Assembly (NCBI GenBank): GCA_003510215.1
Contig: DOKQ01000079.1
Location: 1-18,224, forward strand
DNA: 18,224 nt
Direction of reading: 5' to 3'
Source: Erysipelotrichaceae bacterium
GTDB lineage: Bacteria; Bacillota_I; Bacilli_A; Erysipelotrichales; Erysipelotrichaceae
Each line of letters starts with the position of its first letter. Position 1 is the stretch's first letter. Below the pieces are notes generated by a model. It was not told the DNA's origin and searched no databases. It saw nothing but the letters and a program-made list of their open reading frames with translations. Below, one piece after another: positions 7,922 through 14,097 of the stretch. The position numbers and the translations under genes are program-made.

Positions 7922-8218
7922 GTGAAAACTCAGACACAAAAAATGCTTGATGATTTTATAGATGAAAATCCAAGTGTAAATCAGAAGCTGTATGAAGAGG
8001 TTTCTAGAGAGGTAGATTTTGCTATCAGATTAAAACTAGCAAGACTTGAAAGAAAAATTGACCAGAAATCACTTTCTGCCATGTCTGGAATTAAACAGTC
8101 AGAAATAAGCAAGATCGAGAACGGTTTGATATCCCCCACATTAAAAACCCTTGAAAGGTATTTAACTGCACTGGGATTAACTCTGGATTTTAAACCAACA
8201 AACACCAAGCACCTTTAG
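7922..8218 (+). CDS. higA: XRE-family antitoxin (HigA-type)
   Basis: The 98-residue protein carries a helix-turn-helix of the lambda-repressor/XRE class at about residues 35-88 (QKSLSAMSGIKQSEISKIEN is the classic helix 2-turn-helix 3). A ~30-residue N-terminal extension precedes it that could contact the toxin. The start is GTG at 7922 with GGAGG at 7908-7912. The next ATG (7943) lacks a ribosome binding site. It should neutralise the upstream toxin and repress the shared promoter through the palindrome at 7549-7568. Toxin-before-antitoxin order is that of HigBA. The frame is intact, unlike the toxin. Confidence 0.88.
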   Translation: MKTQTQKMLDDFIDENPSVNQKLYEEVSREVDFAIRLKLARLERKIDQKSLSAMSGIKQSEISKIENGLISPTLKTLERYLTALGLTLDFKPTNTKHL

Positions 8219-8348
8219 TCGTTTGGACACCTAATGTAAGAATCAAATTGCGTGAAAACATGTATCATTTCTATTTATTAATTTAAGTTGATATGTGTGA
8301 CATCCATTTAGTGCCATCTGGTAATTTAATGCTTCTTTGTTTTTTACC

Positions 8349-8377
8349 TTGCACATCACAGAATTATTTGGTATTAT
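8349..8377 (+). promoter_or_regulatory. tRNA-Arg promoter
   Basis: TTGCAC at 8349-8354 lies 17 bp before TATTAT at 8372-8377, which overlaps a TATAAT at 8375-8380. Transcription would start just ahead of the tRNA at 8391. The 8219-8348 stretch upstream holds no gene or clear structure. Confidence 0.55.
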
Positions 8378-8390
8378 AATTCAGCGGTAT

Positions 8391-8467
8391 GTCCTCGTAG
8401 CTCAGTTGGATAGAGCATGCGCCTTCTAAGCGCACGGTCAGGGGTTCGAGTCCCTTCGAGGACGCCA
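8391..8467 (+). tRNA. tRNA-Arg (anticodon TCT)
   Basis: A complete 77-nt cloverleaf. The acceptor arms GTCCTCG (8391-8397) and CGAGGAC (8457-8463) pair perfectly. The anticodon loop CTTCTAA sits between TGCGC and GCGCA, giving anticodon TCT, which reads AGA/AGG. The T-loop is TTCGAGT, and G-CCA is encoded at the 3' end. It stands alone between the toxin-antitoxin pair and a terminator. Confidence 0.97.
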
Positions 8468-8477
8468 TTGAAAACTA

Positions 8478-8500
8478 AACTCACTTCGGTGGGTTTTTTT
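8478..8500 (+). terminator. Rho-independent terminator after tRNA-Arg
   Basis: AACTCAC (8478-8484), loop TTCG, GTGGGTT (8489-8495) form a 7-bp stem with one G-T pair, running into a T7 tract ending at 8500. Confidence 0.88.
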
Positions 8501-8533
8501 ATTATATGACTGTATTTCTAATCATAGCTGAAG

Positions 8534-8558
8534 AAAAAAGAACTGAAGACTTCAGTTC
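8534..8558 (-). terminator. Rho-independent terminator of the small membrane protein gene
   Basis: On the minus strand a stem of up to 9 bp (arms at 8550-8558 and 8540-8548, GAACTGAAG/CTTCAGTTC) is followed by T6 (complement of 8534-8539). It lies 5 nt beyond the stop codon of the minus-strand gene. Confidence 0.88.
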
Positions 8559-8563
8559 CTATG

Positions 8564-8911
8564 TTATTTATATGCTTTGGCTGTAATGTGATCTAAGATT
8601 CTGATAACTACTTTATTTGCGAGTGACAGGAGTTTCTGAAGCAGGATGATGAATATCAATAGATAGAAGAGTGATCTATATTTTTCGAATAGTTGCGCTA
8701 AGATGGCTAAGGTTGCCGCATTGCTGTAAAGAATCCAAAGGATGAGTAGAATCATGGTTCTAACCAAAGTTGATATTTCTTTGCTGAAAGCTGAGTGAAA
8801 TAAGTTATGGTTTGACTCTGATTTTTTCTTAAACCAGACAAATAACAGCCAAACGATTATGGCGATATGCAACAGATAGATTAAACTTATGTACTGATTC
8901 AGTTCTCTCAT
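8564..8911 (-). CDS. Small predicted membrane protein, function unknown
   Basis: The 115-residue protein has three clear hydrophobic segments at about 8-27, 53-72 and 80-94, with a basic KKKSESNHN loop after the first. I do not recognise a family. That it is a real gene is supported by a proper terminator just after its stop and by a modest ribosome binding site (AAGTGG, about 5 nt before the ATG). It is also the only substantial frame in this interval. It is transcribed away from psuK, sharing a 227-nt intergenic region with it. No signal peptide cleavage site or catalytic motif is visible. Confidence 0.65.
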   Translation of the reverse strand: MRELNQYISLIYLLHIAIIVWLLFVWFKKKSESNHNLFHSAFSKEISTLVRTMILLILWILYSNAATLAILAQLFEKYRSLFYLLIFIILLQKLLSLANKVVIRILDHITAKAYK

Positions 8912-9066
8912 TTTGTACCACTTTCTATGGTCAATACCAAACTATATGTATCCTTTTAAATCATACTACTCCTATACTACCACAACTAATCTCATATTTC
9001 GATACTGAGAAGATTCTTTGACCTGAACATTTTCTATGAAAAAAGTTTTTTTAAAAGTGAAACGAG

Positions 9067-9094
9067 TTGACAAACCAGGAAAACGGAGTATAAT
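9067..9094 (+). promoter_or_regulatory. psuKG promoter
   Basis: TTGACA at 9067-9072 and TATAAT at 9089-9094 are separated by 16 bp, both perfect consensus. The leader to the psuK ATG is about 38 nt and contains a short TTAC-ATA-GTAA repeat (9105-9115), too short to call an operator. The rest of the 8912-9138 gap is AT-rich and shows no gene or riboswitch fold that I can see. Confidence 0.8.
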
Positions 9095-9138
9095 AAGCAT
9101 TAGATTACATAGTAAGCAAAAATAAAGGCGGTGAGTTA

Positions 9139-10182
9139 ATGACACAACGTGAGCAGGAGATATTGGCGATTATTAAAGATGACCCAACCATCTCACAACA
9201 GGATCTGGCAGACCGGATAGGAATTACCCGATCATCGGTGGCGGTGCATATCACCAATCTGATGAAAAAGGGACTGATTCTTGGCAAAGGCTATGTGGTA
9301 TTGGATGAACCCTATGTGTTGGTTATCGGTGGTTCAAACATCGATATTCAGGGATTTCCATCTCAAAGCCTGCGACTGCATGATTCAAATGTAGGTGAAG
9401 TGAAGATTTCATTGGGTGGTGTTGGGCGAAATATCGCAGAGAATTGTGCGCGACTGGGAATAAAAACCCGATTACTTAGTGCGATTGGGGATGATGTATA
9501 TGGACAGAAGATGCTATCTCACGCTCAATCCATTGGCTTGATTATGAGTGATACAGTGGTCCTTGCCCAGCAGGCCACATCCACCTATTTGAGTATTCTG
9601 GATGAAAGTAGAGATTTGCATGTTGCGATTAACCATATGGATGCTATCGAGCAAGTGACGGTTTCCATGCTAAAATCCAAAAAATCGCTGATTGAACATG
9701 CGGTACTCGTGGTGTTGGATACCAATTTGTCACAGGATGTGCTGGATTATCTGCTTTCCAACTATGCGTCCACAACCTTCTTTGTGGATACCGTGTCTGT
9801 CACAAAGGCAGTGAAAGTGAAGAATCATGTAACCAGAATTCATACCATTAAGCCAAACTTGCTGGAAGCTGACGTGTTGCGTGATGAAGAAGGTAAGATT
9901 GGTGCTTATCGCACATTCATTAGTAAGGGAAGTCAGGGAGTCAGTGTCACGGTTGATGATCAACTCGTTGATTATCCGGCAATACCCACTCAAGTGATCA
10001 ATGCGACAGGCGCAGGAGATGCCTTTATGGCGGGTCTTGTTTATGGATATGTTAAAGAGTTGACGCTGGATGAAACGGTAAAAACCGCGATGGCAGCTGC
10101 GATGCTAACATTGAGTCATCCGGATACCATTCATTCAGAATTAAGTGAAGAGTTGTTACTAAAAACAGTAAAGGAGATATAA
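9139..10182 (+). CDS. psuK: PfkB-family pseudouridine kinase with N-terminal winged helix
   Basis: Predicted to phosphorylate pseudouridine to pseudouridine 5'-phosphate, the substrate of PsuG encoded 3 nt downstream. Residues 1-55 form a winged helix-turn-helix (QREQEILAIIKDDP, QQDLADRIGITRSSVAVHI). The ribokinase-like domain follows from about 58. It shows GGVGRNIAENCARLG at 93-107, KPNLLE at 238-243 (the NxxE metal motif) and TGAGD at 290-294 with the catalytic base D294. The 347-aa length fits HTH-kinase fusions of the YeiC/YeiI type. The start has GGCGGTGA upstream. The sugar kinase family alone would not settle the substrate; the psuG neighbour does. The HTH suggests the enzyme may also control its own operon, which is inference. 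Confidence 0.9.
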   Translation: MTQREQEILAIIKDDPTISQQDLADRIGITRSSVAVHITNLMKKGLILGKGYVVLDEPYVLVIGGSNIDIQGFPSQSLRLHDSNVGEVKISLGGVGRNIAENCARLGIKTRLLSAIGDDVYGQKMLSHAQSIGLIMSDTVVLAQQATSTYLSILDESRDLHVAINHMDAIEQVTVSMLKSKKSLIEHAVLVVLDTNLSQDVLDYLLSNYASTTFFVDTVSVTKAVKVKNHVTRIHTIKPNLLEADVLRDEEGKIGAYRTFISKGSQGVSVTVDDQLVDYPAIPTQVINATGAGDAFMAGLVYGYVKELTLDETVKTAMAAAMLTLSHPDTIHSELSEELLLKTVKEI

Positions 10183-10185
10183 CGC

Positions 10186-11103
10186 ATGTTTGAGCAATAT
10201 TTAGATATCAGTACAGAAGTTAAAGAGGCGTTGGCAAATAACCAACCAGTGGTTGCATTGGAATCCACAATTATTTCTCATGGGATGCCTTATCCAAAGA
10301 ATGTAGAAACCGCATTAACTGTTGAACAGATAATTCGTGATCAGGGAGCTATTCCTGCTACCATCGCGATTTTAAATGGAAGACTCAAAGTCGGGTTAAG
10401 TCATGAAGAAATCGAGATGCTTGGCAAAGCCGGGGATGTTGTCAAAGCATCGCGCCGCGACATTCCATTTATTATTGCTAAGAAACTCAATGGAGCAACG
10501 ACCGTAGCTTCAACCATGATTCTGGCACAGCTTGCCGGAATCAAAGTCTTTGCGACCGGTGGTATTGGTGGTGTTCATCGCGGAGCAGAAACATCATTCG
10601 ATATCTCAGCGGACCTGATTGAGCTGTCTCAAACCGATGTGGCTGTCGTGTGTGCCGGAGCAAAGTCCATTTTGGACATTGGATTGACTCTAGAATATCT
10701 TGAAACCCATGGAGTTCCAGTCGTTGGATATCAAACAGACGAACTCCCAGCGTTCTACACAAGCAAGAGTGGGTTTGGAGTGGACTATCGGGTGGATACA
10801 GCTAAGGAAATGGCTGTGGCATTAAAATCAAAGTGGGATTTACGGCTTCAAGGTGGTGTTGTGGTGGCGAATCCAATTCCAACCGAATATGAAATGGATG
10901 CCGATATGATCAATCGTGTGATTGTCCAGGCGGTAAAGGAACAAAATGAGCTTGGCGTCAAGGGCAAAGAAAGTACACCATTCTTACTAGCGAAAGTTAA
11001 GGAGCTTACCGGTGGAGAAAGCTTGGATTCAAATATTCAACTCGTCTATAACAATGCAAGGCTGGGTGCTCAAATCGCGGTTGAACTAAGCAAATTGAAT
11101 TAA
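10186..11103 (+). CDS. psuG: Pseudouridine-5'-phosphate glycosidase
   Basis: PsuG splits the C-C glycosidic bond of pseudouridine 5'-phosphate to uracil and ribose 5-phosphate (reversibly in vitro), using a metal ion and a catalytic lysine. The 305-residue protein has all family landmarks. These are ALESTIISHGMPYP with E26, PATIAILNGRLKVGL, K87 in VVKASRRDIP, ATGGIGGVHRGAE at about 124-135, D143 in DISAD, and K160 in CAGAKSILD (equivalent to the E. coli Schiff-base Lys166 with an offset of six). The NPIP loop comes later. The ribosome binding site AAGGAGAT overlaps the psuK stop, so the pair is coupled. No pseudouridine transporter is adjacent, so substrate may come from internal RNA turnover or a remote importer. 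A terminator ends the operon. Confidence 0.96.
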   Translation: MFEQYLDISTEVKEALANNQPVVALESTIISHGMPYPKNVETALTVEQIIRDQGAIPATIAILNGRLKVGLSHEEIEMLGKAGDVVKASRRDIPFIIAKKLNGATTVASTMILAQLAGIKVFATGGIGGVHRGAETSFDISADLIELSQTDVAVVCAGAKSILDIGLTLEYLETHGVPVVGYQTDELPAFYTSKSGFGVDYRVDTAKEMAVALKSKWDLRLQGGVVVANPIPTEYEMDADMINRVIVQAVKEQNELGVKGKESTPFLLAKVKELTGGESLDSNIQLVYNNARLGAQIAVELSKLN

Positions 11104-11117
11104 TCATGGTGACATTC

Positions 11118-11153
11118 AGAAGTGATTCGCTAGAGCAAATCACTTCTTTTTTT
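11118..11153 (+). terminator. Rho-independent terminator of psuKG
   Basis: AGAAGTGATT (11118-11127) pairs with AATCACTTCT (11138-11147), a perfect 10-bp stem with a 10-nt loop, and runs into a T-rich tail to 11153. Confidence 0.93.
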
Positions 11154-11206
11154 GTTTTCTTTTTACCGAAAAAGGAGTACGATAAAGGAGAAAAGAAGGT
11201 GAGGAA

Positions 11207-11644
11207 ATGGATGTACAAATCTTATTGTATTCCTACAGTGGTCATACCTTGGCATTGATAGAACAACTACGTGTGCAGCTTGAGACTTTAGGGATTACGT
11301 ATCAGATCATCGATATCTCGAAAGTTGAGTCATCAGATGTATTGCTTGTTTCAAGAAAGATTTTGATTGCAACGCCGATTCAACGCTTTGCACTGAGCCA
11401 AAACATGAAACAGTGGTTAAAAGGACTTCGCCCTCAAGGGGATAAAGCGGTTGGGGTCTTGCTTGTGCATGCGTTGTCATCCCATGTGTTTGGGTATATT
11501 CAGGCAAAGAAATGGCTGTTTAAGCAAATGAGTCGAAATGACTGGTCCATTGAGCTGTTTTTGGATTTAAACGAAAAACAACGTCTCAACCCTCGGGAAG
11601 TAGATCTGGTTTTAACCCAAATATTGGACTGGATTAAGGTTTGA
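11207..11644 (+). CDS. Flavodoxin-fold-like protein
   Basis: The 145-residue protein begins with a beta strand followed by a Ser/Thr-rich loop, ILLYSYSGHTLALIEQL (residues 5-21), resembling the FMN phosphate loop of flavodoxins (usually T/S-x-T-G-N/H-T). The segment ILIATPIQRFALSQNMKQWL (52-71) resembles the second flavodoxin region, where a G-T-P-x-Y motif precedes a helix. Here the usual tyrosine is absent. The alternating strand/helix pattern and length (flavodoxins are about 140-150 aa) fit a flavodoxin-like redox protein or a quinone/flavin-associated relative. The ribosome binding site AAGGTGAGG lies directly before the ATG. It follows the psuKG terminator and must have its own promoter. 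Only a weak TACGAT (11178-11183) is visible. Function unproven. Confidence 0.6.
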   Translation: MDVQILLYSYSGHTLALIEQLRVQLETLGITYQIIDISKVESSDVLLVSRKILIATPIQRFALSQNMKQWLKGLRPQGDKAVGVLLVHALSSHVFGYIQAKKWLFKQMSRNDWSIELFLDLNEKQRLNPREVDLVLTQILDWIKV

Positions 11645-11698
11645 TCTTGATAAAAACATAATATAATTAATAAAAATATTGTAAATATTAATTTTAAC

Positions 11699-11726
11699 TT
11701 GACAATAATTAAGTATGAGTTAAAAT
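11699..11726 (+). promoter_or_regulatory. Promoter of the DUF2089/SHOCT-like operon
   Basis: TTGACA (11699-11704), a 16-bp spacer and TAAAAT (11721-11726) lie just upstream of the GAGGTGATGAT ribosome binding site of the 92-aa gene. The flanking 11645-11698 stretch is extremely AT-rich, with a loose AATATT-GTA-AATATT repeat at 11675-11689. Confidence 0.72.
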
Positions 11727-11743
11727 ATAAGTGAGGTGATGAT

Positions 11744-12022
11744 ATGGCAAGCAAAGTCAAAATCAAGATCCAGTCCGATGACTCAAACATTAATCTCCCT
11801 TCTGTTAGCTTCGGGGTGATTATGACCTTTATACGCATCGGGTTGTGGTCCAGCAAATTCATCAAATCGATGGATGAAGAAACACAACAGTACTTACGTG
11901 AAAATAAGTCGACCATTATCCGCACAGTTAAAGAGATATTAAAAGAGTTAAAAGGATATGAACCTTTCACACTTGTGGAAGTGACTTCAGATGATGCCTA
12001 TGTGCTCATTGATATTCGATAG
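11744..12022 (+). CDS. Small protein related to the C-terminal domain of the SHOCT-like protein in the same operon
   Basis: The 92-residue protein has no family name that I can assign securely. It starts with a charged beta strand, KVKIKIQSDDSNINLP, then a hydrophobic helix (about 22-40), an amphipathic helical stretch, and an ending LVEVTSDDAYVLIDIR. The same order occurs in the C-terminal part of the protein at 12403-12789 (LRVTVDSADGDKVRVNVP, SLIKAGVNL, then VNVESADGDSVKVFVD), so it looks like a stand-alone copy of that domain. GAGGTGATGAT precedes the ATG. The next gene follows after 14 nt. The hydrophobic stretch might be a membrane-contacting helix, but is short and could equally be a domain core. 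Confidence 0.7.
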   Translation: MASKVKIKIQSDDSNINLPSVSFGVIMTFIRIGLWSSKFIKSMDEETQQYLRENKSTIIRTVKEILKELKGYEPFTLVEVTSDDAYVLIDIR

Positions 12023-12036
12023 AAAGAAGGGAAATT

Positions 12037-12393
12037 ATGAAAAAAGAAGTATTTGGGACTTGCCCGGTCTGTCAGGGACCTTTATTAGCTACACGATTGT
12101 CTTGTCATCATTGCAATACAGAAATTACCGGTGAATTTGCTTTGTCCCGCTTCAGTTATCTGAACAAGGAAGATTTACTGTTCGTCGAGACCTTTGTCAA
12201 GGTTCAAGGAAATATCAAGGAGATGGAACGTGAATTTGACATGTCCTATCCAACCGTGAAGAAGAATCTTGAATCCATTATTACTAAAATGGGATTTGAG
12301 ACCAAACCAAAAGTGGATGAAGAAGCGATTCTGGAAAAAATCAAGACAGGTGAAATGTCTGTGGATCAAGCACTTAAGCTGCTAGGCAAATAG
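12037..12393 (+). CDS. DUF2089 family protein (zinc ribbon plus HTH)
   Basis: The 118-residue protein opens with a zinc ribbon, CPVC (about 9-12) and CHHC (28-31), followed by a helix-turn-helix-like region around residues 45-85. That region (LFVETFVKVQGNIKEMEREF, then DMSYPTVKKNLESI) is as in DUF2089 proteins, which are thought to bind DNA. The last ~25 residues (EAILEKIKTGEMSVDQALKL) form a helical hairpin that closely resembles the N-terminus of the protein encoded next. AGAAGGGAAA precedes the ATG. It probably regulates this operon. That is inference from the HTH and from repeated association of DUF2089 with SHOCT-like genes. Confidence 0.88.
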   Translation: MKKEVFGTCPVCQGPLLATRLSCHHCNTEITGEFALSRFSYLNKEDLLFVETFVKVQGNIKEMEREFDMSYPTVKKNLESIITKMGFETKPKVDEEAILEKIKTGEMSVDQALKLLGK

Positions 12394-12402
12394 GAGGGTA
12401 TT

Positions 12403-12789
12403 ATGAGCTCAAAGGAACAAATTTTAAAACTAGTCAAAGAAGGTGTCATTTCGGTTGAAGAGGGCATTAAACTGCTTGAGGCTCTGCATGCAACCACTGC
12501 GCCAGCCTCCATCGTTCCAAAGCCATCGCAGATGACTCCAAATCCAAAGAAAATGTTACGAGTCACTGTGGATAGTGCCGATGGCGATAAGGTACGGGTC
12601 AATGTGCCGATTTCTCTTATCAAAGCCGGGGTTAATCTGTCCAATCAGTTCAATGTCAATGGTCAGCCACTCGATATGAAAGGTTTGGACATCGATATGA
12701 TTATGCAGGCCATCGAAGAAGGTGCGACTGGAGAAATTGTCAATGTGGAAAGCGCGGACGGAGATAGCGTCAAAGTGTTTGTGGACTAA
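12403..12789 (+). CDS. SHOCT-like / YvlB N-terminal domain protein
   Basis: The 128-residue protein starts with the helical hairpin KEQILKLVKEGVISVEEGIKL (4-24), as seen at the N-terminus of YvlB/LiaX-type proteins of Bacillota. A Pro-rich linker (about 30-48) follows, and then a domain with LRVTVDSADGDKVRVNVP and ending VNVESADGDSVKVFVD. In characterised relatives such a module sits in envelope-stress operons, but the molecular role of this short version is not known to me. GGAGGG precedes the ATG. The stop codon overlaps the first base of the MFS start (TAATG), so the transporter should be translationally coupled. Confidence 0.78.
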   Translation: MSSKEQILKLVKEGVISVEEGIKLLEALHATTAPASIVPKPSQMTPNPKKMLRVTVDSADGDKVRVNVPISLIKAGVNLSNQFNVNGQPLDMKGLDIDMIMQAIEEGATGEIVNVESADGDSVKVFVD

Positions 12790-14015
12790 TGAAGAGTCAC
12801 ACGTTATGGACGCGGAATTATACGACGATTACCATTGGAACGATTATTTCAGCCATTGGGGGAGTCGGACTTAATTTCGCGTTAACCGTTCTTATTTATA
12901 ACGAAACATCGTCAACCCTGTTATCAGCGATCTTCTCGGCAGTCATAATGATTCCAAACATTGTGTTGCCACTCATGATTGGACCTTACATTGATAAGTT
13001 CTCACGAAAGAATATCATCGTAATCTCCGACATGTGTATGGCAGCACTTTTTCTTGCGGTAGCTTACTTTACAAGAGATGGTTACTTTTCCTATATTCCA
13101 TTTATGCTCCTTGGGGTTCTCATTAGTACCAATGGCGTTATTTATGGGATTGCCTATGAAAGTCTGTTTCCGGAACTTATTCCCGAAGGCATGCTTCAAA
13201 AAGGTTATTCCATCAGTTCACTGATCTATCCTACGGTCAATACGCTGGTATTACCCGTTGCTGCCATCATCTTTGATCGCTATGGTGTTTCAGCCATCTT
13301 TCTGATTGAAGGGGTCCTGCTATCCATTGCTTCTTTGTTTGAAATGCGTATTCGAGTCGATGAAAGTCAGGTTAAAACCCACAAAGACAATCCTCAGTCC
13401 TTTATTGTTATGGTCAAAGAGGGGATATCCTACCTGAAAGAAGAGCGTGGCATCTGGGCTATCTTTGTTTTCTTCTTCTTTTTACTTATGGCTGGTGAAG
13501 GCGTCAACGTATTGCTCTATCCGTTCTTTGAGAATCATCCAGTATGGACCGTGACTCAATATGCACTGCTTATTTCATTTGCGACCGGAGGGCGATTGTT
13601 TGGGGGTGTGATGCATTATTTCATCAAGATTCCATCCCATGTTCGATTTAACATCGCGGCCTTTGTCTATTTCTCCTTGAGTATCATCAATGGAGTGCTT
13701 CTGTTTCTAGGTTATCCGATGATGATTGTGGCTCAGGTCTTAGTGGGACTGTTATCCATTAACTCCTTTAATATACGGATGTCTTCCGTACAGAGTTATG
13801 TTCCATCCGCAAAGCGTGGTCGAGTCAATGGTATTTATCACATCATGACGGCACTTGGATCCATCATTGGTCGATTACTCGCAGGAACCTTGGGTGAGTT
13901 CTTTCCGTTTGCCTGGATTGCTTTGTTTATGAGCATGGGTGGAATGGTTGCCTTTTTCATGATTATCATCAAAAACAGGGAGTCTGTCAAACTAATATAT
14001 AATCGTACAATTTAA
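12789..14015 (+). CDS. MFS transporter, macrolide-efflux-like type
   Basis: The 408-residue protein has about 12 hydrophobic segments and the MFS loop 2-3 signature as GPYIDKFSRKN (65-75, with D69, R73, K74). A long charged loop near residues 190-215 divides the two halves. The general form (N-terminal SHTLWTRNYTTITIG, no signal peptide) is that of drug:proton antiporters in the MFS_3/MefA-like group. The substrate is unknown. Last gene of the four-gene operon, it is joined to the SHOCT-like gene by a 1-nt overlap and followed at once by a terminator. This suggests that export or tolerance of some envelope-active compound is the output of the operon, an inference from context only. Confidence 0.88.
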   Translation: MKSHTLWTRNYTTITIGTIISAIGGVGLNFALTVLIYNETSSTLLSAIFSAVIMIPNIVLPLMIGPYIDKFSRKNIIVISDMCMAALFLAVAYFTRDGYFSYIPFMLLGVLISTNGVIYGIAYESLFPELIPEGMLQKGYSISSLIYPTVNTLVLPVAAIIFDRYGVSAIFLIEGVLLSIASLFEMRIRVDESQVKTHKDNPQSFIVMVKEGISYLKEERGIWAIFVFFFFLLMAGEGVNVLLYPFFENHPVWTVTQYALLISFATGGRLFGGVMHYFIKIPSHVRFNIAAFVYFSLSIINGVLLFLGYPMMIVAQVLVGLLSINSFNIRMSSVQSYVPSAKRGRVNGIYHIMTALGSIIGRLLAGTLGEFFPFAWIALFMSMGGMVAFFMIIIKNRESVKLIYNRTI

Positions 14016-14036
14016 TCGGGAACTCCCGATTTTTTT
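14014..14036 (+). terminator. Rho-independent terminator of the DUF2089/MFS operon
   Basis: AATCGGGA (14014-14021) pairs with TCCCGATT (14024-14031), and T6 follows to 14036. The stem includes the last two bases of the MFS stop codon. Confidence 0.92.
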
Positions 14037-14097
14037 GATTGTAAAATCCCCGTTGAATCAGAATTTATGATAAACTGTACGCGGAGGAATCGATGGT

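Noticed and set aside
8219..8390. Possible small gene or RNA between the antitoxin and the tRNA
   Set aside because: Only the tRNA promoter is supported; I found no frame with a start and ribosome binding site and no stable fold.
8391..8467. tRNA-Arg as an integration site for a mobile element carrying the toxin-antitoxin pair
   Set aside because: No integrase and no second copy of the tRNA 3' end are present in the window; the pair lies on the 5' side of the tRNA.
9105..9115. TTAC-ATA-GTAA inverted repeat in the psuK leader as an operator
   Set aside because: Four-base arms are expected by chance in AT-rich DNA; too weak to annotate.
11675..11689. AATATT-GTA-AATATT repeat as a terminator of the flavodoxin-like gene
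   Set aside because: The stem is only A-T pairs, too weak, and lacks a clear T-tract.
11500..11970. 156-aa minus-strand frame across the flavodoxin-like gene end and the 92-aa gene
   Set aside because: It runs through the promoter of the DUF2089 operon and opposite two better-supported genes; composition is that of translated AT-rich DNA.
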